Assembly (NCBI RefSeq): GCF_001050345.1
Contig: NZ_LFMW01000004.1
Location: forward strand, 310,001-374,000
DNA: 64,000 nt
DNA from: Pseudomonas fildesensis
Lineage (GTDB): Bacteria; Pseudomonadota; Gammaproteobacteria; Pseudomonadales; Pseudomonadaceae
Direction of reading: 5' to 3'
Both the position numbers and the translations under genes were made by a program. This document shows, piece by piece, positions 30,196 to 40,950 of the stretch; position 1 is the first letter of the stretch, and each line of letters begins with the position of its first letter. The notes under the pieces are model-generated. The model ran no database searches. It worked only from the letters and a program-made list of their open reading frames with translations, and was not told where the DNA came from.

Positions 30196-30687
30196 TCACT
30201 CGACGGCGGACGCTTCAATCTTGTCCAGACGCGGCGCCTTGGTGTTGCAACGGCGCTGGTCCTGACGCTGGGCTACTTCTTGCACCTCACGGCGAGTCAC
30301 AAGATCAGCCAAGCTGATACCACTCAAAAACTCATGGATCTGCAGGCTCAGGTCACACCACAAGTGGTGCGTCAGGCAGGTGTCGCCGGCGTGGCAGTCA
30401 CCTAAACCCTGGCATTTGGTGGCATCGACCGATTCATTCACCGCGTCGATCACCTGGGCTACCTGGATGCCCTGCATGTCGCGGGACAGTTGATAACCGC
30501 CACCTGGACCACGAACACTGGAGACCAGATTGCTACGGCGCAACTTGGCGAACAACTGCTCGAGGTAGGACAGGGAAATGCCTTGGCGCTCGGAGATATC
30601 GGCCAGGGACACCGGCCCATTTTGCGCGTGCAAGGCCAAGTCAAGCATGGCGGTTACCGCGTATCGGCCTTTTGTAGTCAGTCTCAT
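30196..30687 (-). CDS. iscR: Fe-S cluster-responsive regulator IscR (Rrf2 family)
   Basis: Represses the isc operon when it carries a [2Fe-2S] cluster. The 163-residue protein has a winged helix ([20 protein letters not shown], then [13 protein letters not shown]) and the cluster ligands Cys92, Cys98, Cys104 and His107 at the E. coli positions. The start at 30687 was preferred to an upstream in-frame start at 30963 that crosses the promoter and a REP element. The promoter region contains two IscR-type sites. Confidence 0.97.
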   Translation of the reverse strand: MRLTTKGRYAVTAMLDLALHAQNGPVSLADISERQGISLSYLEQLFAKLRRSNLVSSVRGPGGGYQLSRDMQGIQVAQVIDAVNESVDATKCQGLGDCHAGDTCLTHHLWCDLSLQIHEFLSGISLADLVTRREVQEVAQRQDQRRCNTKAPRLDKIEASAVE

Positions 30688-30720
30688 GGACAAGTACCAA
30701 GGTGTTTCAGAATGGGAGCA

Positions 30721-30749
30721 AGTATGCGATTCCCGAGTATTTAAGTCAA
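30721..30749 (-). promoter_or_regulatory. iscR promoter (-35/-10)
   Basis: On the minus strand TTGACT (30744-30749) and CATACT (30721-30726) are separated by 17 bp, 34 bp upstream of the iscR ATG. IscR site 1 covers the -35 and most of the spacer, so binding would block RNA polymerase. Confidence 0.75.
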
Positions 30750-30753
30750 CTAT
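30729..30753 (-). promoter_or_regulatory. IscR type 1 site, promoter-proximal
   Basis: Read on the minus strand, ATAGTTGACT...TACTCGGGAAT matches the known E. coli IscR type 1 pattern (ATA-YYGACT-spacer-YASTCRR-TAT) with few differences. It overlaps the iscR -35 box. Confidence 0.8.
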
Positions 30754-30778
30754 AAGACCTAGTACTTTAGTCAGGAAT
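30754..30778 (-). promoter_or_regulatory. IscR type 1 site, upstream
   Basis: The minus-strand ATTCCTGACT...TACTAGGTCTT has the same spacing of its two half-sites as the proximal site and lies directly next to it. Two tandem sites also occur at the E. coli iscR promoter. Confidence 0.7.
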
Positions 30779-30875
30779 ACCCGCAAAAAGGGCGCGCGAA
30801 TAATAGCAGGGTGGGGTGGGGACGAACAGCGGGAACAGGGCCTGGCAGGATTTACGAGACCAATGGAGATCAAAA

Positions 30876-30965
30876 TGTGCGAGGGGGCTTGCTCCCGATA
30901 CAGTGGATCAGTCAGTAAATCCGGCGACTGGCCCTCTGCAATCGGGAACAAGCCCCCTCCCACAA
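30876..30965. repeat. REP doublet between cysE and iscR
   Basis: The inverted arms gcgagggggcttgctcccga and gggaacaagccccctcccac face each other across about 45 bp. It is the '-gggggcttg-' REP variant, different in its core from those at 893 and 2539. It fills most of the 302 bp gap between cysE and iscR together with the iscR promoter. Confidence 0.8.
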
Positions 30966-30989
30966 GGGATTTGCGGGGCCCGTGAGACT

Positions 30990-31772
30990 TTAACCCGCCT
31001 TTGTGGCGCTTTCGTTCTTGATCTCGGCGAAGTCTTCTTCGCGCAGTTCAGGCAGATCCTTGGCGCAATAGCTGCTGCCCAACTCCTTCAGCGCGCCGCA
31101 CATGCCGTCCAACTTGCCGTCCACTGCCTGCAGGTGGTCGAGCAGTTGACCGATGGCGCGAGCCACCGGGTCCGGCATGTCTTCGCTGACACCGTAGGCA
31201 TCGAAGCCGATCTTCTCGGCCATGGCCTTGCGCTTGGCCTCCTGCTCATCGCCGACTTCCCGCTTGACGATGATTCGGCCAGGAATGCCCACCACGGTTG
31301 CACCGGCCGGCACCGCCTTGGTCACCACGGCATTGGAGCCCACCTTGGCACCCGCACCCACGGTGAACGGGCCGAGCACCTTGGCGCCCGCCCCCACCAC
31401 CACACCGTCCTCCAGGGTGGGATGGCGCTTGCCCTTGTTCCAGCTGGTACCGCCCAGAGTCACGCCCTGGTAAAGGGTCACATCGTCGCCAATTTCAGCG
31501 GTCTCGCCGATGACAATGCCCATGCCATGGTCGATAAAAAAGCGACGCCCCACCTTGGCACCTGGATGAATCTCGATCCCGGTCAACCAGCGACCGAAGT
31601 TCGAGACCACCCGCGCCAGCCATTTCCAGCCCATGCCCCACAAGGCGCCGGACAGACGATGGAGCCAGATCGCATGCATGCCCGGATAGCAGGTCAGCAC
31701 TTCAAAGGCGTTGCGCGCCGCCGGGTCACGGTGGAAAACACTCTGGATATCTTCTCGCAAACGCTCGAACAT
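30990..31772 (-). CDS. cysE: Serine O-acetyltransferase
   Basis: Acetylates serine for cysteine synthesis, fitting a position next to the isc cluster. The 260-residue protein has the SATase N-terminal helices and the left-handed beta-helix hexapeptide repeats (about 65-170: [16 protein letters not shown] with the catalytic His, then [18 protein letters not shown], given in part). A C-terminal extension of about 75 residues is characteristic of pseudomonad forms. It lies 3 bp after trmJ. Confidence 0.95.
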   Translation of the reverse strand: MFERLREDIQSVFHRDPAARNAFEVLTCYPGMHAIWLHRLSGALWGMGWKWLARVVSNFGRWLTGIEIHPGAKVGRRFFIDHGMGIVIGETAEIGDDVTLYQGVTLGGTSWNKGKRHPTLEDGVVVGAGAKVLGPFTVGAGAKVGSNAVVTKAVPAGATVVGIPGRIIVKREVGDEQEAKRKAMAEKIGFDAYGVSEDMPDPVARAIGQLLDHLQAVDGKLDGMCGALKELGSSYCAKDLPELREEDFAEIKNESATKAG

Positions 31773-31775
31773 TTT

Positions 31776-32546
31776 TTAATCCTTCCGCTTAAGAAGCTCG
31801 CCACGGGCCGCTTTCTGGGTTTCCGTGAGGATGCCACGCAATATATTCATTTCCGCTCGGCTGACCGAGCTGCGCCCGTACAGGCGGCGCAGGCGCGCCA
31901 TCAAGTGCCGCGGTTTTTCCGGATCGAGAAATTCGATGGCCACCAGGGTTTGCTCCAGGTGCTCATAGAACCGCTCCAGCTCGTCCATGGTGGCCAGCTC
32001 GCCACTCTTGGTCGATGCCACTTCATCCTTCTCTACCTTGCTCGGCTGGCCTTCAGCGGCCAGCCAGGCCATGCGCACTTCGTAACTCAACACCTGCACC
32101 GCCGCCCCGAGGTTCAGCGAGCTGAACTCAGGGTCTGAAGGAATGTGCACGTGGTAATGACATCGCTGCAGCTCTTCGTTGGTGAGGCCGGAGTCTTCGC
32201 GGCCAAACACCAGGGCGATCTCAGCGCCGCCGACGGCCTCCTCCACCACTTTGGTCCCGCACTCACGCGGATCCAGCAGCGGCCAGGGGATACGACGATC
32301 ACGGGCGCTGGTGCCGAGCACCAGGTTGCAGCCTACCAAGGCATCTTCCAAGGTCGCGACGACCTTGGCTTTTTCCAGGATGTCATTGGCGCCGGATGCG
32401 CGGGCATCGGCCTCGTGGTGCGGGAACACGCGCGGTTCGACCAGGACCAGGCGCGTCAGCCCCATGTTTTTCATGGCTCGCGCCACCCCGCCGATGTTGC
32501 CGGGATGACTGGTATTGACCAAGACGACACGAATGTTTTGCAGCAA
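31776..32546 (-). CDS. trmJ: tRNA (cytidine/uridine-32-2'-O)-methyltransferase TrmJ
   Basis: SPOUT-class methyltransferase of 256 residues with the trefoil-knot motifs: N-terminal VLVNTSHPGNIGGVARAMKN, then LVFGREDSGLTNEEL, then IPSDPEFSSLNLGAAVQVLS. The C-terminal extension binds tRNA. It is upstream of cysE and divergent from suhB, an arrangement conserved in gamma-proteobacteria near isc. Confidence 0.95.
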   Translation of the reverse strand: MLQNIRVVLVNTSHPGNIGGVARAMKNMGLTRLVLVEPRVFPHHEADARASGANDILEKAKVVATLEDALVGCNLVLGTSARDRRIPWPLLDPRECGTKVVEEAVGGAEIALVFGREDSGLTNEELQRCHYHVHIPSDPEFSSLNLGAAVQVLSYEVRMAWLAAEGQPSKVEKDEVASTKSGELATMDELERFYEHLEQTLVAIEFLDPEKPRHLMARLRRLYGRSSVSRAEMNILRGILTETQKAARGELLKRKD

Positions 32547-32691
32547 GGGAGGCGCTCTCGGACACAGGAAAGGGGAGCAAATCTTACAGAACAGCCTAAG
32601 GTTATGCCATGAAAGCTAACGTCGTCCTTCACCTGAAGAAAGTTTCTGCTAGAATGCTCGGCTTTCTTTAACAACCTTAGGTGACACATCC

Positions 32692-33507
32692 ATGCAGCCC
32701 ATGCTGAATATCGCGCTGCGCGCCGCCCGCAGCGCCAGTGAATTGATCTTCCGCTCCATCGAGCGCCTGGATACCATCAAGGTCGACGAAAAAGACGCCA
32801 AGGATTATGTGTCCGAGGTGGATCGCGCCGCCGAACAGAAAATCATCGACGCGCTGCGCAAGGCCTACCCTACCCACGGCATCCTCGGTGAGGAAACCGG
32901 CCTGCACAAAGGCAGCGGCGAAGGCGAAGACTACCTGTGGATCATCGACCCACTGGACGGCACCACCAACTTCCTGCGCGGCATCCCACACTTTGCCGTA
33001 AGCATTGCCTGCAAATACCGCGGCCGCCTGGAACACGCCGTTGTGCTGGATCCGGTCCGCCAGGAAGAATTCACCGCCAGCCGTGGTCGCGGTGCCCAGC
33101 TCAATGGTCGTCGCCTGCGCGTGAGCGGTCGCACCAGCCTGGACGGCGCCCTGCTGGGCACCGGCTTCCCGTTCCGTGACGACCAGATGGACAACCTGGA
33201 AAACTACCTGGGCATGTTCCGCGCCCTCGTCGGCCAGACCGCCGGCATCCGTCGCGCCGGCTCGGCAAGCCTGGACCTGGCTTACGTTGCTGCCGGTCGT
33301 TTTGATGCATTCTGGGAGTCGGGCCTGTCCGAGTGGGACATGGCAGCAGGCGCCCTGCTGATCCAGGAAGCGGGCGGCCTGGTGAGCGACTTCACCGGTG
33401 GTCACGACTTCCTTGAAAAAGGCCACGTGGTTGCCGGCAACACCAAATGCTTCAAGGCAGTGCTGACGGCGATCCAGCCGCACCTGCCGGCTTCGCTCAA
33501 GCGCTAA
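32692..33507 (+). CDS. suhB: Inositol-1-monophosphatase family protein SuhB
   Basis: Mg2+-dependent phosphatase that also acts as an rRNA transcription antitermination factor in E. coli. The 271-residue protein has the metal motif IIDPLDGTTNF (Asp86, Asp89), the Glu-Glu pair in GEETGLH, and the distal motif WESGLSEWDMAAGALL. A -10-like tagaat lies about 45 bp upstream of the start, in the region divergent from trmJ. Confidence 0.96.
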   Translation: MQPMLNIALRAARSASELIFRSIERLDTIKVDEKDAKDYVSEVDRAAEQKIIDALRKAYPTHGILGEETGLHKGSGEGEDYLWIIDPLDGTTNFLRGIPHFAVSIACKYRGRLEHAVVLDPVRQEEFTASRGRGAQLNGRRLRVSGRTSLDGALLGTGFPFRDDQMDNLENYLGMFRALVGQTAGIRRAGSASLDLAYVAAGRFDAFWESGLSEWDMAAGALLIQEAGGLVSDFTGGHDFLEKGHVVAGNTKCFKAVLTAIQPHLPASLKR

Positions 33508-33519
33508 GCGAGCAGGCAC

Positions 33520-33547
33520 AAAAAAGCACCCCAAGGGGTGCTTTTTT
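33520..33547 (+). terminator. Intrinsic terminator after suhB
   Basis: A 13 bp stem aaaaaagcacccc / ggggtgctttttt with loop aa; symmetric, so it may also serve the convergent glycine-zipper gene. Confidence 0.9.
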
Positions 33548-33611
33548 TATGCCTGGGATTTGGGCAACTCCGCACCGCCCCTCCCACATTTTGAATCACA
33601 CCCGCCTGCGA

Positions 33612-34157
33612 TTATTGCGGCTGGTTCTGACCGAGGATCAAGCGACCCTCTTTATCAACCGGGATCTGGCCGCCCGGATCACGGTCCATGCGCACCGAGC
33701 CTTCCTTGCCATCAAGGTTGTAACGCACGTCATAGCCGACAACCTTGTCACTGATGTCGTTGACGGTGTTACAACGGGTTTGCGTGGTGGTGTAGGTATC
33801 GCGGTTCTGCATGCCTTCCTGAACCTTGTTACCGGCGTAACCGCCACCGACCGCACCGGCCACGGTGGCCAGTTTCTTGCCATTACCACCACCGATCTGG
33901 TTACCCAGCAGGCCACCCGCCAGGGCGCCGACGACGGTACCGGCAATTTGATGCTGATCCTGCACCGGCCGCTGCCGGGTTACAGCGACGTCCTTGCAGA
34001 CTTCGCGAGGGGTTTTAATCTGGGTTTTCACCGGCTGCACCGCCAGCACTTGCGCATACTCAGGGCCGCTTTTTACCAGGCTGTAGGTGGCAACAGCACC
34101 CCCGGCAGTCACACCGACAGCACCCAATACCGCACCAACCAGTAACGACTTGTTCAC
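33612..34157 (-). CDS. Glycine-zipper envelope protein (GTG start)
   Basis: The 181-residue protein has an N-terminal hydrophobic segment (LLVGAVLGAVGVTAGGAVA) and a central glycine-zipper 2TM region (GTVVGALAGGLLGNQIGGG, then AVGGGYAGN) of the type found in outer-membrane Rick_17kDa/SlyB-like proteins. The GTG at 34157 is chosen because a perfect AGGAGG lies 6 bp upstream (34164-34169); an ATG seven codons earlier would place this site inside the gene. Function in envelope stability is possible but not shown. Confidence 0.85.
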   Translation of the reverse strand: MNKSLLVGAVLGAVGVTAGGAVATYSLVKSGPEYAQVLAVQPVKTQIKTPREVCKDVAVTRQRPVQDQHQIAGTVVGALAGGLLGNQIGGGNGKKLATVAGAVGGGYAGNKVQEGMQNRDTYTTTQTRCNTVNDISDKVVGYDVRYNLDGKEGSVRMDRDPGGQIPVDKEGRLILGQNQPQ

Positions 34158-34225
34158 GTTGAACCTCCTGACCATCACAAACGGACCGAACGATCCGCGC
34201 TATACCCAGCCTTGGAGCAAAAAAA

Positions 34226-34252
34226 AAGGCACGAGTTCAATCCTCGTGCCTT
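34226..34252 (-). terminator. Intrinsic terminator after secF
   Basis: A 10 bp stem aaggcacgag / ctcgtgcctt with a 7-base loop, followed by a run of T on the minus strand (the plus strand shows nine A). Confidence 0.92.
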
Positions 34253-34281
34253 CTTTGTAACAGCAAGTCAACGACACCCCA

Positions 34282-35196
34282 TCAAGGGCGGTCGTCAACC
34301 TCCTTGCCGGTAGCGGCAGGAGGGATCAAGTCTTCGCTGTTGAGGTTCAGCCAGATCAGCACCACGTTGGCGATGTAGATCGACGAGTAGGTACCTGCCA
34401 GAACGCCGATAAACAGCGCCAGGGAGAAGCCCCACAGGTTGTCGCCACCAAAGATCATCAGTGCGCCAATCGCCAGCAAGGTGGAGATCGACGTCGCCAT
34501 GGTCCGCAGCAGGGTCTGGGTGGTGGAGATGTTGATGTTCTCGATCAACGTCGCCTTGCGCAGTACGCGGAAGTTCTCACGAACCCGGTCGAATACCACA
34601 ATGGTGTCGTTGAGGGAGTAACCAATGATCGCCAACACGGCAGCCAGCACGGTCAGATCGAAAGTGATCTGGAAGTACGCGAGGATACCCACGGTCACGA
34701 TCACGTCGTGGATCAGCGAAACGATAGCACCGACGCCGAACTTCCACTGAAAGCGGAACGCCAGGTAGATCATGATACCGACCAGCGCCATCAGCATGCC
34801 GAGGCCACCCTGGTCGCGCAGCTCTTCACCCACTTGCGGGCCCACGTACTCGACGCGCTTGACCGACGCAGGGTTGTCGCCGCCGACCTTCTGCAAGGCC
34901 TCGGCTACCTGGTGACCCAGCTGTGGGTCTTCGCCTGGCATACGCACCAGCAGGTCAGTGGTTGCACCAAAGCTCTGCACGATGGCTTCGTGATAGCCAG
35001 CCTTGACCAGCTCGTTGCGCACCAGGGTGACGTCGGCCGGCTTCTCGTAGGTCAGCTCGATGAGCGTACCGCCGGTGAAGTCCAGACCGTAGTTCAGGCC
35101 CTTATGGAACCAGCTGAACAACGCCAGAACGGTAAGGAGCACGGTGGCGCCGAACGCAATATTGCGAACGCCCATGAAGTTGATTGTACGTAACAT
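34282..35196 (-). CDS. secF: Protein translocase subunit SecF
   Basis: RND-family membrane partner of SecD that uses proton-motive force to complete Sec export. The 304-residue protein has six predicted membrane helices, a periplasmic P4-like domain after TM1, and the SecF motif GYSLNDTIVVFDRVREN. It lies 9 bp after secD. Confidence 0.97.
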   Translation of the reverse strand: MLRTINFMGVRNIAFGATVLLTVLALFSWFHKGLNYGLDFTGGTLIELTYEKPADVTLVRNELVKAGYHEAIVQSFGATTDLLVRMPGEDPQLGHQVAEALQKVGGDNPASVKRVEYVGPQVGEELRDQGGLGMLMALVGIMIYLAFRFQWKFGVGAIVSLIHDVIVTVGILAYFQITFDLTVLAAVLAIIGYSLNDTIVVFDRVRENFRVLRKATLIENINISTTQTLLRTMATSISTLLAIGALMIFGGDNLWGFSLALFIGVLAGTYSSIYIANVVLIWLNLNSEDLIPPAATGKEVDDRP

Positions 35197-35205
35197 GGCA
35201 GCCCC

Positions 35206-37074
35206 TTAAATCCACAACTTCTTGAAGTCACGCCCGCCAAAGATCAGGTTGACCATTGCGCGGGTCACCAGAATGGCCGTGAACATCGAGGTAAAGATAC
35301 CGAGGGACATGGTCACCGCGAAACCTTTGACCGGGCCTGTGCCCATGGCAAAGAGAATCCCGCCGACCAACAGAGTGGTCAGGTTGGAGTCGAGAATCGC
35401 GGTAAATGCCCGGCCGAAGCCTTCGTTGATTGCGCGCTGTATAGTCATGCCCGCCGCGATCTCTTCACGAATCCGCGAGAAGATCAGCACGTTGGCGTCC
35501 ACCGCCATACCCATGGTGAGTACGATACCGGCGATACCTGGCAGGGTCAGCGTTGCACCCAGCAGCGACATCAAGGCCAGCAACATAACCATGTTACCCG
35601 CGAGGGCGACGGTGGCGATGATGCCAAAGAAGCGGTAGATGGCGATGATGAACAGGGACACAAACAGCATGCCCCACAGTGCAGCGTCCACGCCCTTGGT
35701 GATGTTGTCCGCACCCAGGCTCGGGCCAATGGTGCGTTCTTCAACAAAGTACATTGGCGCCGCCAGACCACCGGCACGCAGCAGCAGCGCCAGCTCGGAC
35801 GATTCGCCCTGGCCGTTCAGGCCGGTGATACGAAATTGAGCACCCAGCGGCGACTGAATGGTCGCCAGGCTGATGATCTTCTTCTCTTCCTTGAAGGTCT
35901 GCACCGGCACGTCTTTCTCGACACCGTTGACCATTTGCTTGGTGTAGGTGGTGACTGGACGCTGCTCGATGAAGATCACCGCCATGCTGCGACCGACGTT
36001 GCTGCGCGTAGCGCGGCTCATCAATTCGCCGCCATGACCATCCAGACGGATGTTCACTTCAGGCGTACCGTGTTCGCCGAAACCGGCCTTGGCGTCAGTC
36101 ACCTGGTCACCGGTGATGATCAAGCTACGCTCGATCTGCGCCGATGGACGGTTGCCTTCGCGGAACTCGAACTCTTCGGACGTGGCACGGGAAGCACCCG
36201 GCTCGGCGGCCAGACGGAATTCCAGGTTGGCTGTTTTACCGAGGATACGCTTGGCTTCAGCAGTGTCCTGTACGCCCGGCAGCTCAACCACGATGCGGTT
36301 GGCACCCTGACGCTGAACGATCGGCTCGGCCACACCCAGCTCGTTGACGCGGTTACGTACCGTGGTCAAGTTCTGCTTGATGGAGTATTCGCGGATTTCC
36401 GCCAGCTTGGCCGGGGTCATCGCCAGACGCAGTACAGCCTGACCATTGAGGTCGGCAGGCACGATATCGAAATCGGTAAAGCTCTTGCGGATCAGGGCAC
36501 GGGCCTGTTCGCGGGAAGCTTCGTCAGCAAAGCCCAGCTGGATGGCACCGTTGAGCTGCGGCAGGCTGCGATAACGCAGCTTCTCTTTACGCAGCAGGCT
36601 CTTCACGTCGCCTTCGTAGACTTTCAGGCGTGCGTCAAGGGCTTTGTCCATGTCGACTTCCAGCAGGAAGTGCACGCCACCGGACAAGTCCAGACCCAGC
36701 TTCATCGGGTGTGCGCCAATGCTGCGCAACCAGGCTGGCGTGGTCTGCGCCAGGTTGAGCGCGACAACATAGTCATCACCCATCACCTTGCGCACGACAT
36801 CTTTAGCCGGCAATTGGTCTTCTTGCTTGGTCAGGCGCAACAAGCCGCCCTTCGCATCAGCTGCCAACGTTGCCGCTTTAACCTGGATACCCGCGTCGGT
36901 GAGCGCTTTGCTCGCGCGCTCCAGGTCAGCCTGATTGACTTGCAGCGAAGTGCTGGCGCCAGTGATCTGGATCGCAGGGTCATCAGGATAGAGATTGGGA
37001 GCGGAATAAATAAAACCGATCGCCAGCACCGCCAGGATCAGTACGTATTTCCACAGAGGGTATTTGTTCAGCAT
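35206..37074 (-). CDS. secD: Protein translocase subunit SecD
   Basis: Partner of SecF. The 622-residue protein has a first membrane helix (about 8-24), a large periplasmic P1 region, and five C-terminal helices. The motif LGLDLSGGVHFLLEVD is visible, and GMAVDANVLIFSRIREE marks the conserved TM4 region. The start ATG at 37074 was chosen over an in-frame GTG one codon upstream. Confidence 0.97.
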   Translation of the reverse strand: MLNKYPLWKYVLILAVLAIGFIYSAPNLYPDDPAIQITGASTSLQVNQADLERASKALTDAGIQVKAATLAADAKGGLLRLTKQEDQLPAKDVVRKVMGDDYVVALNLAQTTPAWLRSIGAHPMKLGLDLSGGVHFLLEVDMDKALDARLKVYEGDVKSLLRKEKLRYRSLPQLNGAIQLGFADEASREQARALIRKSFTDFDIVPADLNGQAVLRLAMTPAKLAEIREYSIKQNLTTVRNRVNELGVAEPIVQRQGANRIVVELPGVQDTAEAKRILGKTANLEFRLAAEPGASRATSEEFEFREGNRPSAQIERSLIITGDQVTDAKAGFGEHGTPEVNIRLDGHGGELMSRATRSNVGRSMAVIFIEQRPVTTYTKQMVNGVEKDVPVQTFKEEKKIISLATIQSPLGAQFRITGLNGQGESSELALLLRAGGLAAPMYFVEERTIGPSLGADNITKGVDAALWGMLFVSLFIIAIYRFFGIIATVALAGNMVMLLALMSLLGATLTLPGIAGIVLTMGMAVDANVLIFSRIREEIAAGMTIQRAINEGFGRAFTAILDSNLTTLLVGGILFAMGTGPVKGFAVTMSLGIFTSMFTAILVTRAMVNLIFGGRDFKKLWI

Positions 37075-37094
37075 CACGCCGCCCGCTTATAACG

Positions 37095-37115
37095 CGGGGC
37101 GCCTTGCGCGCCCCG
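37095..37115 (-). other. GC-rich hairpin between yajC and secD
   Basis: An 8 bp stem cggggcgc / gcgccccg with loop cttgc lies in the 62 bp between yajC and secD and is not followed by a T-run. It may tune the ratio of YajC to SecDF mRNA. Confidence 0.4.
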
Positions 37116-37136
37116 TCGATTGGTAAAGGTTGTTAC

Positions 37137-37475
37137 TTAGATCGCTTTGAGCGTGCCTTTAGGCAACGTGGCTGCGATGGCGCCCTTCTGGAACTTCATT
37201 TCTACGGTGTCGGAGACTTCCAGTACCACGAAAGCGTCGGAAACCTTGGTGATCTTGCCAGCGATGCCGCCGGTGGTCACAACTTCGTCACCTTTCTGCA
37301 GGCTGCCCAGCAGGTTTTTCTGCTCTTTGGCGCGCTTGGCCTGTGGACGCCAGATCATCAGGTAGAAGATGACCAGGAAGCCGACCAGGAAAATCCACTC
37401 GAAACCACCGCCCATAGGGCCGGCAGCAGCAGGCGCAGCGGCGTCAGCCATGGCGTTAGAGATAAAAAAGCTCAT
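37137..37475 (-). CDS. yajC: Preprotein translocase accessory subunit YajC
   Basis: Small membrane protein of the SecDF-YajC complex (112 residues). It has one membrane helix (about 27-45: FEWIFLVGFLVIFYLMIWRP) and a cytoplasmic SH3-like beta domain with GDEVVTTGGIAGKI. It lies between tgt and secD as in E. coli. Confidence 0.96.
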   Translation of the reverse strand: MSFFISNAMADAAAPAAAGPMGGGFEWIFLVGFLVIFYLMIWRPQAKRAKEQKNLLGSLQKGDEVVTTGGIAGKITKVSDAFVVLEVSDTVEMKFQKGAIAATLPKGTLKAI

Positions 37476-37518
37476 TTAGCACTCCAGTTGCAAATAGTGA
37501 ATCTTAGGGTCGGAAAAC

Positions 37519-39704
<2,186 letters not shown>

Positions 39705-39812
39705 GATGGGGTTCGTCTAGCAGGGCCGGGAAGTCTAGCGGAAATAGTCAAAATTGACCATGAAACGTGATTGACCAACGGTAATCTCATCTCTATACTT
39801 CGCCGCCATTGA

Positions 39813-39897
39813 GCCCTGATGGCGGAATTGGTAGACGCGGCGGATTCAAAATCCGTTTTCGAAAGGAGTGGGAGTTCGAGTCTCCCTCGGGGCACCA
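39813..39897 (+). tRNA. tRNA-Leu (anticodon CAA)
   Basis: The 85-base cloverleaf starts GCCCTGATGGCGG and ends GGGGCACCA with encoded CCA. The anticodon loop is TTCAAAA inside stem GCGGA/TCCGT, giving CAA. The long variable arm identifies a class II tRNA. Acceptor pairs GCCCTGA / TCGGGGC. Its 3' end serves as the attachment site of the island that follows. Confidence 0.96.
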
Positions 39898-39898
39898 T
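39876..39898. repeat. Attachment site attL at the tRNA-Leu 3' end
   Basis: The 3' end of the tRNA (tcgagtctcc...caccat) recurs at 46916-46937 with one mismatch and one missing G, marking the left boundary of the island. Confidence 0.8.
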
Positions 39899-39942
39899 AT
39901 AGCAGTATCTGAAAGTCTCTACCAGACTCTCAGCACCAGAGA

Positions 39943-39968
39943 AACCGGCCACTTGAGCCGGTTTTTTT
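39943..39968 (+). terminator. Terminator after tRNA-Leu, carried by the island
   Basis: A 7 bp stem aaccggc / gccggtt with a 7-base loop and a run of T. It lies inside the island, so it now ends the tRNA transcript in place of the terminator displaced to 46945. Confidence 0.85.
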
Positions 39969-40022
39969 GTGCCTGGCTATCTACCGTTGCATCCTCTTAT
40001 CCGCTGTATCCCTGCGGCGCGC

Positions 40023-40238
40023 ATGTCACTCGGCGTGTATCCGCATATCTCCTTGCAGGAAGCTCGTGAGCGAGCTGCCGAATGCCACAACCTACTCAAG
40101 CAAGGCGCCAACCCCGGCACCAAACGCCGCGATGACAAACTGCTACAGCAGGAGGCCGGGCTCAGCACCTTCAGGCGAGACGCGGAGTACGGGTACCAAT
40201 TCAAAGCGGACTCCGGCCGCAGCAGCGCAACGCTGTAG
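40023..40238 (+). pseudogene. P4-type tyrosine integrase, N-terminal fragment
   Basis: The translation MSLGVYPHISLQEARERAAE and then LLKQGANPGTKRRDDK resembles the N-terminal DUF4102 (arm-binding) domain of P4-like integrases (pattern LGxYPxxSLxxARxxAxxxxxLLxxGxxP). The similarity ends near 40150 and the catalytic domain with the R-H-R-Y residues is absent. The true N-terminus upstream is also missing. Position next to the tRNA supports this reading. Confidence 0.75.
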
Positions 40239-40307
40239 CTCGGGCGATCCGCCGCGGCTGCCTATCGATGAAAAAGCGGAATACCTTACGATCCTCCGCT
40301 CAGGTAA

Positions 40308-40484
40308 TCACTTGGTTAAATGCGCCCTTACTTTGTCAACCATTACGCCAACTTTCTGGACTGCGCCCTTGATCTTCTCCTTAGACACATTGAAGTGATC
40401 AGACCAGTAATTCAGCTCGTAAGGCTCATGCACATTGATTTTTGATGCATCCTGCGGGCGGCGCTTAGTGAGATCGTCCGACAT
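40308..40484 (-). CDS. DUF3606 domain protein
   Basis: A 58-residue protein, MSDDLTKRRPQDASKINVHE at the N-terminus with later YELNYWSDHFNVS and VGVMVDKVRAHL, matching the small DUF3606 family in pattern and length. It has a clear ribosome-binding site (aggag, 8 bp upstream). Function is unknown; such genes are common in mobile regions and on plasmids. Confidence 0.8.
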   Translation of the reverse strand: MSDDLTKRRPQDASKINVHEPYELNYWSDHFNVSKEKIKGAVQKVGVMVDKVRAHLTK

Positions 40485-40657
40485 TTTACTTCTCCTTTTG
40501 TGGTTGATATCAATGGCTGGGCACAGACGGACACTCCTCCGAGTGTGCGCCATGTTTCGACTCAAAGAAGCCCTACGCAACCGGCGCGCCAACAGATCAG
40601 CCTTGAGCTCGGTGATTACCGGATAGATGTGGTTGCGGCCTACATTGGAGGCAGAGC

Positions 40658-40915
40658 GTGACCAATCCCTTCGATATGGCACTGTTCCTGAACGGCGTGC
40701 TAAGCGGTTCGCAAGCCAGGCAGCAACGCCACCTACGGCAAGCCCGACTCATGCAAGCGGCCATTCAACAACGATGGCGCAGAAAGGTCATTGATTTCGG
40801 ATTGACGTCACCTTTCCAACGAAGCGGATACGTTGAGACTATGCTCATCGCTACTGCAAGCAATGTATTGGTTTCAGTTGTCGGCCGCCAAGGAAAGGAG
40901 TCTGTATGTGCTTAG
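40658..40915 (+). CDS. Small orphan protein, possibly a truncated gene
   Basis: An 85-residue ORF with a GTG start (MTNPFDMALFLNGVLSGS...). The first half is basic and Gln/Arg-rich (QARQQRHLRQARLMQAAIQQ), which looks like a genuine coding stretch; the second half has weaker composition and could be out-of-frame remnant sequence. I do not recognise the family. Confidence 0.4.
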   Translation: MTNPFDMALFLNGVLSGSQARQQRHLRQARLMQAAIQQRWRRKVIDFGLTSPFQRSGYVETMLIATASNVLVSVVGRQGKESVCA

Positions 40916-40950
40916 CTCTTCATGCCCGGTTCTATTATTGAAATGGCCGA

